Shown in pieces: positions 35,104 to 43,825 of a DNA stretch of 57,913 nt. Every line of letters begins with the position of its first letter. Position 1 is the first letter of the stretch. The notes under the pieces were generated by a model. That model did not search any database. It was not told the DNA's origin and saw only the letters and a list, made by a program, of their open reading frames with translations. The translations under genes were made by a program, and so were the position numbers. This DNA comes from Dysgonamonadaceae bacterium. Lineage in GTDB: Bacteria; Bacteroidota; Bacteroidia; Bacteroidales; Azobacteroidaceae. The DNA lies in contig JAISUK010000005.1 in assembly GCA_031272075.1 (NCBI GenBank), forward strand, positions 1 through 57,913, read 5' to 3'.

Positions 35104-36129
35104 TTATAATATTCGAACGCTTTTGTGTCGATACCTGTTATTTTTCTTTTTACTCAGATCGACAATGTATTTAATAAATAATTCATGACTACCCGTAGAG
35201 CCTTTCAATATGGCCGAGATCGGGAAATCGTAAGCGTAACCTGCTTCGATCCCTTTGAATTTGCCCCCGAAAGAGAGCATCGCGGCATCGCCCTTTCGCC
35301 AGCCCAATCCGCCCCAGAATGTCTTGTTGTAAATCATCCGGACAGAGAGATCGACTTGCATCATCGTCATCATCGCTTTGGCCGTGCTGTTTTCGGCAAG
35401 TTCCGCTACAATCGAATCCACTTCTGCATAAGGACTCATTGAGGTGGTTTTCACCAACAACGCAGGCCGTAATTCTAATAACGGATTGTTTAATGGGATA
35501 TTGTACCCTGCGGTGAAATAATATGCGCGGGGAACTTCCATGATGGTGTTTTCGTCCAGCTGCAATTGGGGAGAAGTGAGGTGCGTAACCGACAGACCGA
35601 CATACCATTTCGGTCGGCTGAACATCAGCCCGAAAGCGGCATCAATAGCGCCGCCGGAGATGTCCGAGCCCGGAATCGCCGGATCCTCCTGCTCGTGGTA
35701 TTCATCGCCTTCAGGTGGCACAAAATCTATCTCGCTCCCCTTGAAAGATTCGCTGATATATCCCCCCTGGATACCAACGCTGAGTACTCCTTTCCCGATG
35801 TTTTTCTTCCACGCATATTGGCCGGAAACGATGGTATGACTGAACAGTCCGATCTTTTCCGTGAAACCGATCGCGCCGATGCCATGCGTCTTCCCCATCA
35901 GGCTGATGGGCATCTGTCCGACGACGAATGCCGTTCGCGGTGCGCCGTCTATTCCCAACCATTGCTGGCGAAACAGGCCGGTGAGTTCCAGATTGTCCGT
36001 AGCGCCTGCGTAGGCCGGATTGTAGTAGTTGATTGCAGCCCACTGGTTACTGAGCTGGGCGTCGTATTGTGCGACCAGCGACCGGATTCCCGAAAGAGAG
36101 ATAATGATGACTATAAAAAAACGCTTCAT
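35104..36129 (-). CDS. porP: T9SS-associated outer membrane protein PorP/SprF
   Basis: A 341-residue outer membrane beta-barrel of the PorP/SprF family, first gene of the T9SS operon. The signal peptide ends SLVA/QYDAQ. The conserved N-terminus reads QLSNQWAAINYYNPAYAGAT followed by LTGLFRQQWLGIDGAPRTAF, the diagnostic PorP pattern. The barrel strands include GIGAIGFTEKIGLFSHT and FWGGLGWRKGDAAMLSFGGK. In other species PorP connects the PorKN rings or cargo to the outer membrane. The upstream region (36130-36282) has tandem and inverted repeats but no obvious -7 box. Confidence 0.96.
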   Translation of the reverse strand: MKRFFIVIIISLSGIRSLVAQYDAQLSNQWAAINYYNPAYAGATDNLELTGLFRQQWLGIDGAPRTAFVVGQMPISLMGKTHGIGAIGFTEKIGLFSHTIVSGQYAWKKNIGKGVLSVGIQGGYISESFKGSEIDFVPPEGDEYHEQEDPAIPGSDISGGAIDAAFGLMFSRPKWYVGLSVTHLTSPQLQLDENTIMEVPRAYYFTAGYNIPLNNPLLELRPALLVKTTSMSPYAEVDSIVAELAENSTAKAMMTMMQVDLSVRMIYNKTFWGGLGWRKGDAAMLSFGGKFKGIEAGYAYDFPISAILKGSTGSHELFIKYIVDLSKKKNNRYRHKSVRIL

Positions 36130-36130
36130 A

Positions 36131-36229
36131 AAAGTTGAAAGCTGAAAGTTGAAAGTTGAGTGTTATTTAGGATTAGCTACTAACCACTAACCACTAACCA
36201 CTAACCACTAATTTTCAACTCTTTCAACT
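36131..36229. repeat. Tandem ACTAACC array flanked by inverted AAAGTTG-type repeats
   Basis: Four exact copies of ACTAACC (36179-36206) plus ACTAA lie upstream of the por operon. On the left are repeats of the form AAAGTTGAAAG (36131-36160); on the right TTTTCAACTCTTTCAAC (36212-36228) is their near reverse complement, so the block could fold with the tandem array in the loop. It occupies most of the presumed porP leader. Copy-number slippage in such arrays can change expression, but this is inference. Confidence 0.8.
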
Positions 36230-36282
36230 AATATTAACGTTGCAAGTTGGGAATAATTGTGTATGCGGTATATTATGATAAA

Positions 36283-36708
36283 TCACAAATCCGCGATATG
36301 CGCCTGATCGACGCAGACGAGCGAAGCTCGGCGGATGACGTTGCGCGCTGCTTCGAGGTTGTTGGTGCGCAGAATCAGGAATCCGGCCTTGCTCGTAGAG
36401 AAGCAATACATGTATTCGATGCTGAGCCCGGCTTGGGTGAAATGTTCGATGGTTTGCGTGATTTGTCCCGAATTGCGATCGGTGACAATGGCAAATACTT
36501 CGCTGATATTCGAGCTGATCTGATGGTTTTTCAGGATTTGAAACGTTTTGTGCGGATCGGTTGTGACCAATCGCAGGATGCCAAATTCTGAAGTGTCCGA
36601 TACGGTAGCGGCGATGATCCGGATTTCGTCGTTTGCAATCAGGCTGAGGATTTCGTGCAAGCGGCCGAATTTATTTTCCAGGAAAACGGAAATTTGTTGA
36701 ATTGTCAT
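36283..36708 (-). CDS. Tandem ACT-domain protein
   Basis: A 141-residue small regulatory protein consisting of two ACT domains, starting at 36708 (MTIQQISVFLENKFGRLHEI). The first ACT is about 1-68, with the loop NKFGRLHEILSLI, and the second about 69-141, with TDRNSGQITQTIEHFTQAGL. ACT domains bind amino acids. It lies 35 bases after the phenylacetate-CoA ligase gene on the same strand. This PaaK-ACT pair is common in Bacteroidota and other anaerobes, often beside indolepyruvate:ferredoxin oxidoreductase genes, which are not in this window. A role in sensing aromatic amino acids in that pathway is inferred. Confidence 0.87.
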   Translation of the reverse strand: MTIQQISVFLENKFGRLHEILSLIANDEIRIIAATVSDTSEFGILRLVTTDPHKTFQILKNHQISSNISEVFAIVTDRNSGQITQTIEHFTQAGLSIEYMYCFSTSKAGFLILRTNNLEAARNVIRRASLVCVDQAHIADL

Positions 36709-36743
36709 AAGAAATGAAATTAATAGATTAAGCAATAGAGGAA

Positions 36744-38042
36744 TCAGGTGTTATTTCGCAAGTCTTTCACCCTGACGGCTTTTCCTTCACCTTGCGGCAA
36801 GGAATTTTTTTCTACCAGTTTGACTTTCGGAGTCAACAGTATTTCGTCTTTCAACTGATGCGTGATCTGCTTGGTGAGGCGTTGCAATACGGAATAGTCG
36901 TCCGTAAACAGATCGCTCAGTTCCACTTCTATCAGCATGTCGTCGTTTGCCCCGACCGTTTCCAGCGTAATCAGGTAGTTGTTCCCCAGTTCTTTGAATT
37001 GCATCAATATTTTTTCTATCTGAATCGGGAAAATATTGACACCTTTCAGGATAATCATGTCGTCGCTGCGGCCTTTGAAGCGGTCGATTTTTCGGTGTGT
37101 CCGTCCACAGGAGCAGGTTCCCGGAATGAAGCGTGTCAAGTCGCGCGTACGATAGCGGATGAGCGGCATGGCTTCGCGTTGCAGCGTCGTCAGCACCAGT
37201 TCGCCGATCTCGCCGTCGGCCACAGGCTCCAGCGTGACGGGGTTCACGATTTCCGCGATGACATAATCTTCCCAGATGTGCAGTCCGTTTTGTTCGGGAC
37301 ATTCGAAGGCGACGCCCGGGCCGTTCATTTCCGACATGCCGAAGCAGTTGTAGGCTTTCACGCCCAGCAGCGATTCGATTCGTTTGCGCTGTTCTTCGGA
37401 ATGGGGTTCGGCACCGATCATCAGGGTCGTCAGTTTCGTGTCTTTCTTCGGATCCAGCCCGCTTTCGTAGAATCCTTCCGCCAGCCGGACAGCGTAGCTG
37501 GGAATGGCATGGATGCAGGTCACGTCGAAATCGAGGATAAATTTCATCTGTCGTTTGGTGTTCCCGGCAGCGGCAGGGATGGTCAATGCGCCCAACCGTT
37601 CTGCGCCGTATTGAAATCCCAGTCCGCCGGTAAACATGCCGTAGCCGGAAGTGTTCTGAAACACGTCCGTCGAGCGCAGTCCTACCATATACATACAGCG
37701 GGCTACCTGGTTGGCCCAGGCATCCAGGTCGGCCTGGCTGTGGAGCACTACCGTGGGGTTGCCGGTGGTGCCGCTCGAAGAATGTAGCCGCACGCATTGT
37801 TGCAACGGGATGGCTGCAAACCCGAAAGGGTAATGACTGCGCAAGTCGTCTTTGGTAGTGAAAGGAAACTTTTTCAGGTCTTCAAGCGACTGAACCGTCA
37901 GTTTGTCCAGTTGTTTTTCTTGAAACAGTTTGCTGTAATAAGTGGATTTTTTGGCTTGTGCGATCGTTTCACCCAAGCGTTCGAGCTGCAAATCCCGCAA
38001 TGCGGGACGAGCCATGGTCTCAATTTCTTTTTCCCAATACAT
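36744..38042 (-). CDS. paaK: Phenylacetate-CoA ligase
   Basis: A 432-residue AMP-forming acyl-CoA ligase of the PaaK type. Motifs: the ATP-binding loop RLHSSSGTTGNPTVV (about 80-94), AYNCFGMSEMNGPGVAFEC, RYRTRDLTRFIPGTCSCGRT with the Asp-Arg hinge, and the C-terminal GRSDDMIILKGVNIFPIQIE containing the A10-type region. It activates phenylacetate or another aryl acid to the CoA thioester. In anaerobic Bacteroidota it usually works with indolepyruvate oxidoreductase in aromatic amino acid metabolism rather than in aerobic phenylacetate breakdown. A -7 box lies at 38063-38070. Confidence 0.94.
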   Translation of the reverse strand: MYWEKEIETMARPALRDLQLERLGETIAQAKKSTYYSKLFQEKQLDKLTVQSLEDLKKFPFTTKDDLRSHYPFGFAAIPLQQCVRLHSSSGTTGNPTVVLHSQADLDAWANQVARCMYMVGLRSTDVFQNTSGYGMFTGGLGFQYGAERLGALTIPAAAGNTKRQMKFILDFDVTCIHAIPSYAVRLAEGFYESGLDPKKDTKLTTLMIGAEPHSEEQRKRIESLLGVKAYNCFGMSEMNGPGVAFECPEQNGLHIWEDYVIAEIVNPVTLEPVADGEIGELVLTTLQREAMPLIRYRTRDLTRFIPGTCSCGRTHRKIDRFKGRSDDMIILKGVNIFPIQIEKILMQFKELGNNYLITLETVGANDDMLIEVELSDLFTDDYSVLQRLTKQITHQLKDEILLTPKVKLVEKNSLPQGEGKAVRVKDLRNNT

Positions 38043-38062
38043 AAATAATTAGATTTGATCGA

Positions 38063-38070
38063 CAAACGTA
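38063..38070 (-). promoter_or_regulatory. -7 promoter box of paaK
   Basis: TACGTTTG on the minus strand matches TAnnTTTG, 20 bases upstream of the ATG at 38042. The 177-base gap 38043-38219 shows nothing else I can identify. Confidence 0.6.
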
Positions 38071-38219
38071 GCAAAAAAAAACGGATAATCTTATAAAAAG
38101 AGCCTTTATCTGATAAATTTTTTTAATACAGTGTTACCAAGCGATCGCCACTTTTGGCAACCAATGGGTGGAATCGTTGCCAAAAGGCGTCTATATTGTC
38201 GTCAGCAGCAACCGAAAGG

Positions 38220-39398
38220 TCAAGACAGTGGTGAAATAGATCCGGAGATCCCCATTTCCAAGCCACGTAATTCAGCCAATCCGCGCAACCTACCGATGCA
38301 GGAATAGCCCGGATTGGTTTTTTTTGCCAGATCGTCAATCATTTGGTGCCCATGGTCGGGGCGAATCGGGATGGAACAGCGGCGCCTTTGTTGCAAAAGC
38401 AACAACTGCCGCATCACGTTGTACATGTCAACGTCGCCTTCCAGATGGTTGGCTTCGTGGAAGTTGCCTTCCGCATCGCGTTTCGTGCTCCGCAAATGGA
38501 CAAAATAAATCCTGTCGCCGAGCCGAGTAACCATCCCCGGCAGGTCGTTGTCGGCACGGACGCCGAAAGAGCCGGTACAGAAGCACAAGCCGTTGGAATC
38601 GTTCGGGACGGCCTGCACCAGCCGGACAAAGTCGTGCTCTGTGCTGAGAATCCGCGGCAGTCCGAAAATCGGGTAGGGCGGGTCGTCGGCATGAATCGCC
38701 AAGCGGACATTACATTCGTCGGCGACCGGACATACAGCCTTGAGGAAAAAAATCAGGTGCTTGCGCAGTGTCTCGGCATCGACTTTTTGATAACGATCCA
38801 AGGCTTGTTGAAACTGCGCGATCGTAAAACTCTCCTCCGAACCGGGAAGCCCGGCAATGATGTTGCGGGTCAGTTGCTGTTTTTCCGCTTCTGTCATTGT
38901 GGCAAATCGCACGCTTGCCCTTTCGATCTCGGATTCGGAATACTCTTTTTCCGCGCCGGGACGTTTTAAGATAAACAGGTCAAACGCCACAAACGCCGCT
39001 TTTTCAAAACGCAATGCCTTAGAACCGTCCGGCATGGTATAGGCCAAGTCGGTGCGTGTCCAGTCGAGCACAGGCATGAAGTTGTAAGTCACAATCGGGA
39101 TGCCGCAAGCGCCCAGGTTTCTGATGCTTTGCCGGTAGTTTTCGATATAGCGCATAAAATCGCCCGTCTGCGTCTTGATGTGTTCGTGAATCGGGACGCT
39201 CTCTACCACCGACCAGGTCAAGCCCGCTGCTTCGATGATTTGTTTGCGTTGCATGATTTCAGCGATTGTCCAAATTTCCCCATTTGGGATATGGTGCAAT
39301 GCCGTGACGATGCCGGTTGCGCCTGTCTGGCGGATATCGGAGAGGCTCACCGGGTCGTTCGGCCCGTACCATCTCCAGGTTTTTTCAGATAAATACAT
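38220..39398 (-). CDS. uxuA: D-mannonate dehydratase
   Basis: A 392-residue enzyme dehydrating D-mannonate to 2-keto-3-deoxygluconate in glucuronate catabolism. The N-terminus [20 protein letters not shown], then [16 protein letters not shown], the metal-site regions [20 protein letters not shown] and [39 protein letters not shown] and [20 protein letters not shown] all match UxuA. Length is normal. It begins 3 bases after the tolC-like stop, so it appears to be the last gene of the RND efflux operon. No other uronate genes are in the window. This linkage is unusual and its meaning is unclear. Confidence 0.95.
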   Translation of the reverse strand: MYLSEKTWRWYGPNDPVSLSDIRQTGATGIVTALHHIPNGEIWTIAEIMQRKQIIEAAGLTWSVVESVPIHEHIKTQTGDFMRYIENYRQSIRNLGACGIPIVTYNFMPVLDWTRTDLAYTMPDGSKALRFEKAAFVAFDLFILKRPGAEKEYSESEIERASVRFATMTEAEKQQLTRNIIAGLPGSEESFTIAQFQQALDRYQKVDAETLRKHLIFFLKAVCPVADECNVRLAIHADDPPYPIFGLPRILSTEHDFVRLVQAVPNDSNGLCFCTGSFGVRADNDLPGMVTRLGDRIYFVHLRSTKRDAEGNFHEANHLEGDVDMYNVMRQLLLLQQRRRCSIPIRPDHGHQMIDDLAKKTNPGYSCIGRLRGLAELRGLEMGISGSISPLS

Positions 39399-39401
39399 AA
39401 T

Positions 39402-40736
39402 TCATTCCAGATAATTCATGATTTGTCCGCTGATCTGCATGAGTGAGATTTCGCAGAGTTTGGTATTGTAGCGAGCCTGGAGCAGCCGCTCTTCCGCTTC
39501 CAGCAGGCTGTTTTGCGCTTCGCGGAGTTCGATGCCCGCAAGTTCACCCAATTTATAACGTTCGATAGCGATTTCGTAGTTGTCGCGTGCCGTCTGCAGG
39601 TTTTCGATTTCCAGCGAAGTGAGTTCGAGGTTGTTTTGGTAAGCCATCCAGATATTCAACATGTTGGCTTTGAGCGAGAGCTCCAGTTGTTCGTATTCCA
39701 GTTGACGGCTTTGAATCTGCAATTTGGCATTTTTCTGTTCCCGTTTTCGGTTGAAACCGTCGAAAAGCGTGAATCCCAGCGAGAGGCCATAATTGAATCC
39801 CAAGGTTTGCTGTTTGTCGTAGCTTCCTGTTTCGTAACGGTTTTGTGTATATCCATACCCGCCGTTTAATTTCAGGTAGGGGTAGTTTCTGCCTTTTACC
39901 GCTTTATAATCGAGTTCGCTGAGGGTTTTGTTTTTTTGCGAGAGCAACAAATCGGCATTATAAGCCATCATTTTTGTATAGAGTTCCGTTTCTTGCAGTA
40001 AACTGTTGGGTTCGATGATGGAATCGGCTACGGTAAGCGCTCCGGCGACATCATCTAACGCCATCAGTTGATTCAGTGAAATGCGGGAAGTATACAGCGT
40101 TTCCTGTTGTTTGATGAAATTGGAACTGTCGGCGTTGAAGTCGACTCGTGCCTGTTGCAGGTCGAATCGCGACATCGATCCGATGTTGTAATGCACTTCC
40201 ACAATCCGCAAGCGTTCTTTAGACAGCGACACCGCATATTTCAGGTTCGACAGCCGGATATTTTGGCGTACATAGTTGTAATATTCTGCTGTGAGGGTGG
40301 CGATGAAATCTTCTATCGTCAGTCGGGTTTGCAATTCGCCCATCTGTTTCAGTTCTTTGAGCTTATCGTATTTCGCCTGGATCTGAAATCCGTCGAAAAG
40401 CGTCCAACCCAGATTGATTCCCGCATTGAGCGTCTGATTGTTGATATTGTTGTATTTGACCGTCTCGCCGGAGATCAGATTCTGTTCGATCGAATTGGAT
40501 GTCCCCGAATAACCGGCATTCAGGTCTGCGGTAGGCAAATACCCCGCATTTCCTGCTGTAAAATTATTGTCCGACAGCTGTTGTTCGATCCGAATGAGCC
40601 GGATGTCGTAATTTTGTTCCATACCGATTTCCAGGCATTTCTTCAGATCCAGGATTTTCTGTGCGGAAAGGGAAAAGCCGAAGCAAAAAAGCGCGGCAAA
40701 ATACAGGGCGGATGTCTTGATGCAAGAATAAATCAT
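39402..40736 (-). CDS. TolC-family outer membrane efflux protein
   Basis: A 444-residue outer membrane channel. The signal peptide ends SLSA/QKILDL, and the mature start LKKCLEIGMEQNYDIRLIRI is the typical TolC/OEP repeat opening. Two long helical repeats, each with the pattern of a coiled-coil hairpin (YVRQNIRLSNLKYAVSLSKE; LEYEQLELSLKANMLNIWMA), alternate with beta strands. It is 7 bases downstream of the RND pump gene and forms the outer part of the tripartite system. uxuA follows directly. Confidence 0.92.
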   Translation of the reverse strand: MIYSCIKTSALYFAALFCFGFSLSAQKILDLKKCLEIGMEQNYDIRLIRIEQQLSDNNFTAGNAGYLPTADLNAGYSGTSNSIEQNLISGETVKYNNINNQTLNAGINLGWTLFDGFQIQAKYDKLKELKQMGELQTRLTIEDFIATLTAEYYNYVRQNIRLSNLKYAVSLSKERLRIVEVHYNIGSMSRFDLQQARVDFNADSSNFIKQQETLYTSRISLNQLMALDDVAGALTVADSIIEPNSLLQETELYTKMMAYNADLLLSQKNKTLSELDYKAVKGRNYPYLKLNGGYGYTQNRYETGSYDKQQTLGFNYGLSLGFTLFDGFNRKREQKNAKLQIQSRQLEYEQLELSLKANMLNIWMAYQNNLELTSLEIENLQTARDNYEIAIERYKLGELAGIELREAQNSLLEAEERLLQARYNTKLCEISLMQISGQIMNYLE

Positions 40737-40743
40737 ACCGGTT

Positions 40744-43700
40744 TTATTTTTTTATCCTGTTGGTTGAAATTAGCATATACATGGCAGGCACGACATACAA
40801 AGTCAGGAAGGTGGACACGATCATCCCGCCGATTACGGCTACACCCATGGCGATTCTACCGTTGGCGCCTTCCGCGCTGGCGAAGGCCAGGGGGAGTGTG
40901 CCGAGGATGGTAGAAAAGCTCGTCATCAAAATTGGGCGCAAGCGTTGTGAAGCCGCCACATAGATCGCTTCGGCCTTGCTGATGCCCGAATCTTGCCGTT
41001 GATTGGCAAATTCCACGATGAGGATTCCGTTTTTGGCCACCAGCCCGATGAGCATGATAATACCGATCTCGCTGAAGATATTCAGTGTAATTCCGCCGAA
41101 GAACATGAAGATGAGTGCGCCGGCGATGGCGAGTGGGACAGTAAACATGATGACGAGCGGATCCTTGAAGCTCTCGAATTGTGCGGCCAGAATCAAGAAA
41201 ATGAGTACCAATGCCAGAATAAACGCAAACATCAGGCTGGAAGAGCTTTCGCGGTATTCTTTCGAGTCGCCTGACAGCGCGGTGCGGAAGGTTTCGTCGA
41301 GCGTTTCCTTTGCGATGCGGTCCATTTCGTCCAGGCCTTGACCGATGGTGACGCCTTTGGCCAATCCCGATGATATGGTGGCTGCCTTAAAGCGGTTGTA
41401 GCGGTATAGGGTGGGCGGCGCCACGCTTTCGTTCAGTGTCACCAGGTTATCAAGCTGTATCATGTCGCCTGCGTGGTTTTTGATGTAGATCGACTTGAGG
41501 TCGAGCGGTGTGTTGCGTTGCTGTCGGTTGATTTCTCCCAGAATCTGGTATTGTTTCCCGTTCATATAGAAATACCCCATGCGTTGTCCGCTCAGGGCGT
41601 ATTGCAAGGTTTGCCCGATGTCGCGTGTGCTGATTCCCAGCAGCGCCGCTTTGTCGCGGTCGATGTGAATCTGTGTTTCCGGTTTGGTGAACTTCAGATT
41701 GACATCCGACATTTGGAATAACGGGCTTTCGTTCACTTTTTCCATGAATTTCGGGATGTATTCCTGTAGTTTTTCCAGATTTGGTGCTTGGAGCACGTAG
41801 AGTATCGGCATGCTCGCACGTCGTCCTCCGAAAGTCGATTGCTGTTGGACAAACGCTCTCGCCATCGTTTCTCTTCGGACAGAGGCCGAGAGTGCGTCCG
41901 CAATTTCCATCTGGCTGCGCTTTCTGTCTTTGATGTCGGGCAGGATGATGCGTATAAAGCCCATGGTCGACCTGATCATGGCCACATTGAGCAGGCGTTC
42001 GTAGGCGACTGAATCGGCGATGTCGGAGATGATAGCCGAATAATCGCGATAAAATTCGTAGGTAGCTCCTTCAGGCGCGCTTGTCCGGATGGTAATTTGG
42101 GAACGGTCTTCCAATGGCGCCATTTCCGATGGAATCCGGGTGCCAAGGATACAGATCAATGCGACGACAATGATGATGACAGGCCAAATGAGCAATTTAT
42201 GATTCAAAACATATTGCAGCGATTTTCCATAGAAGGCGTTGAGTCCTTCAAAAAACGGCTCTGTCTTGACGTAGAGCCAATTTTGCTTCTCTCTTTTTTT
42301 CAACAGCTTGGTGGCAAGCATCGGCGTGAATGTCAACGCGACAAATGCCGAGATCAATACTGCACCTGAGACGACAATACTAAATTCCTTAAACAGTCGT
42401 CCTGTCATGCCTTGCAGGAAGACTATCGGGAAAAATACCGCCACCAGCGTGATGGTGGTGGAGATGATGGCGAAAAAGATCTCTTTCGATCCCTCGATGC
42501 CCGCCTCTTTCGGGTTCATCCCTTTTTCGATGCGGACGTAGATGTTTTCAGTGACAACGATGGCGTCGTCCACCACCAGCCCGACGGCCAATACCACGGC
42601 CAACATCGAAAGCACATTGATGGAGAATCCGGCAATGTACATCACAAAAAAGGCGCCGATCAGCGAAACCGGGATGACAACGCAGGGGACGAGCGTGATG
42701 CGCCAGTCGCGAAGGAACATGAAAATAATGAGCACCACGAGTACAAAAGCGATGTAGATGGTTTCCTGTACTTCATGGATCGACGCACGGATAAATTTGG
42801 TGTTGTCGAAAGCAAAATCCACCAGGACGTCTTCCGGCAGGTCTTTTTTCATCTGCTTCAACCGCACCCGCACTTCGTCGGAAATATCAATCTGGTTGGC
42901 GCCGGGCTGCGGAATCACCACCACACTCACCATCGGAACGCCGTTCTGATACATGATGCTCCGCGTGTCTTCCGGTCCGAGTTCTGCGATTCCCACGTCT
43001 TTGAAGCGGACAATATTGTAAGCGTCTTCTTTGATCACCATGTTGTTAAATTCTTCGGGCGACTTCATCAGGCCGAGCGTGCGGATGCTCAATTGCATCA
43101 TATCGCCTTCAATGCTTCCGGAGGGGAGTTCCACATTTTCTGCGTCGAGGGTATTTTTGATGTCTATCGGCGTGATGTTGTAGGCAGCCATGAGTGTCGG
43201 GTCAAGCCAAAGGCGCATGGCATAGCGCTTTTCTCCCCAGATTCCTACGGAACTGACATTGGGGATCGTCTGCAACTGTTCTTTGATTGTCAGGTCGGCG
43301 ATTTCGCTCAATTCCAGCAGCGAGCGTTTCTCGCTTTGGATGGTGACCTGGAGGATGGGGTCGGCGTCAGCGTCGGCTTTCGACACTGTCGGCGGGTCGC
43401 AGTCGCGGGGAAGGAAGCGTTGAGCGCGCGACACCTTGTCACGTACGTCATTGGCAGCCGTTTCCAGGTCAACGCTCAGTTCAAATTCTACCGTGATGCG
43501 GCATGATCCTTGGCTGCTACTGCTACTCAAAGAGCGGATTCCGGGTATGCCGTTGATATTTTGCTCCAACGGTTCGGTGATCTGGTTGTCGATGACATCG
43601 GCATTGGCGCCTGGGTAGGACACATCGACCGAGATGATCGGGATATCGGTATTGGGGTACTCCCTGACGCCAAGGTAGGTGTACCCGATCATACCCAGCA

Positions 43701-43782
43701 GAAATATGATTAACACAAAAACCGTCGATAATACCGGTCGCTTGATGCTTAATTCGGAAATATTCACAATAAATACTGACAA
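40744..43782 (-). CDS. RND multidrug efflux pump (AcrB/HAE1 type)
   Basis: A 1012-residue inner membrane proton/drug antiporter with 12 transmembrane helices. The N-terminus ISELSIKRPVLSTVFVLIIF is typical. TM4 holds the proton-relay Asp pair in AVVLAVGLVVDDAIVVTENI, and the second half has the matching NIFSEIGIIMLIGLVAKNGI with the conserved Lys. The signature GSCRITVEFELSVDLETAAN and the porter-domain segments are intact. Length and motifs fit the hydrophobic/amphiphilic efflux class rather than the heavy-metal class. It lies between the adaptor gene (43 bases upstream) and the TolC-like gene. Confidence 0.95.
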   Translation of the reverse strand: MSVFIVNISELSIKRPVLSTVFVLIIFLLGMIGYTYLGVREYPNTDIPIISVDVSYPGANADVIDNQITEPLEQNINGIPGIRSLSSSSSQGSCRITVEFELSVDLETAANDVRDKVSRAQRFLPRDCDPPTVSKADADADPILQVTIQSEKRSLLELSEIADLTIKEQLQTIPNVSSVGIWGEKRYAMRLWLDPTLMAAYNITPIDIKNTLDAENVELPSGSIEGDMMQLSIRTLGLMKSPEEFNNMVIKEDAYNIVRFKDVGIAELGPEDTRSIMYQNGVPMVSVVVIPQPGANQIDISDEVRVRLKQMKKDLPEDVLVDFAFDNTKFIRASIHEVQETIYIAFVLVVLIIFMFLRDWRITLVPCVVIPVSLIGAFFVMYIAGFSINVLSMLAVVLAVGLVVDDAIVVTENIYVRIEKGMNPKEAGIEGSKEIFFAIISTTITLVAVFFPIVFLQGMTGRLFKEFSIVVSGAVLISAFVALTFTPMLATKLLKKREKQNWLYVKTEPFFEGLNAFYGKSLQYVLNHKLLIWPVIIIVVALICILGTRIPSEMAPLEDRSQITIRTSAPEGATYEFYRDYSAIISDIADSVAYERLLNVAMIRSTMGFIRIILPDIKDRKRSQMEIADALSASVRRETMARAFVQQQSTFGGRRASMPILYVLQAPNLEKLQEYIPKFMEKVNESPLFQMSDVNLKFTKPETQIHIDRDKAALLGISTRDIGQTLQYALSGQRMGYFYMNGKQYQILGEINRQQRNTPLDLKSIYIKNHAGDMIQLDNLVTLNESVAPPTLYRYNRFKAATISSGLAKGVTIGQGLDEMDRIAKETLDETFRTALSGDSKEYRESSSSLMFAFILALVLIFLILAAQFESFKDPLVIMFTVPLAIAGALIFMFFGGITLNIFSEIGIIMLIGLVAKNGILIVEFANQRQDSGISKAEAIYVAASQRLRPILMTSFSTILGTLPLAFASAEGANGRIAMGVAVIGGMIVSTFLTLYVVPAMYMLISTNRIKK

Positions 43783-43825
43783 TTAAAATAAACAGGAACC
43801 TGGTTGCCGCATGGTGTCGGCGCCT

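Noticed and set aside
36179-36211. ACTAACC array considered as a CRISPR or origin iteron
   Set aside because: Units are 7 bases without spacers, there are no cas or replication initiator genes nearby, and the position before porP fits a simple tandem repeat.
36787-37797. Long open frames (over 330 codons) on both strands overlapping paaK
   Set aside because: They lie in other registers of a strongly conserved paaK gene and show low-complexity Arg/His-rich translations typical of shadows.
38123-38338. 71-codon minus-strand frame overlapping the end of uxuA
   Set aside because: Most of it is a shadow of uxuA and the remaining 30 codons show no recognisable similarity; UxuA itself ends normally at 38220.
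38220-39398. uxuA considered truncated or frameshifted at its 3' end
   Set aside because: The sequence ends shortly after the conserved [13 protein letters not shown] region, as in complete UxuA proteins, and the length is normal.
42412-43506. 364-codon open frame on the plus strand opposite the RND pump
   Set aside because: The translation is His/Asp-rich without motifs and the pump gene on the other strand is unmistakable.
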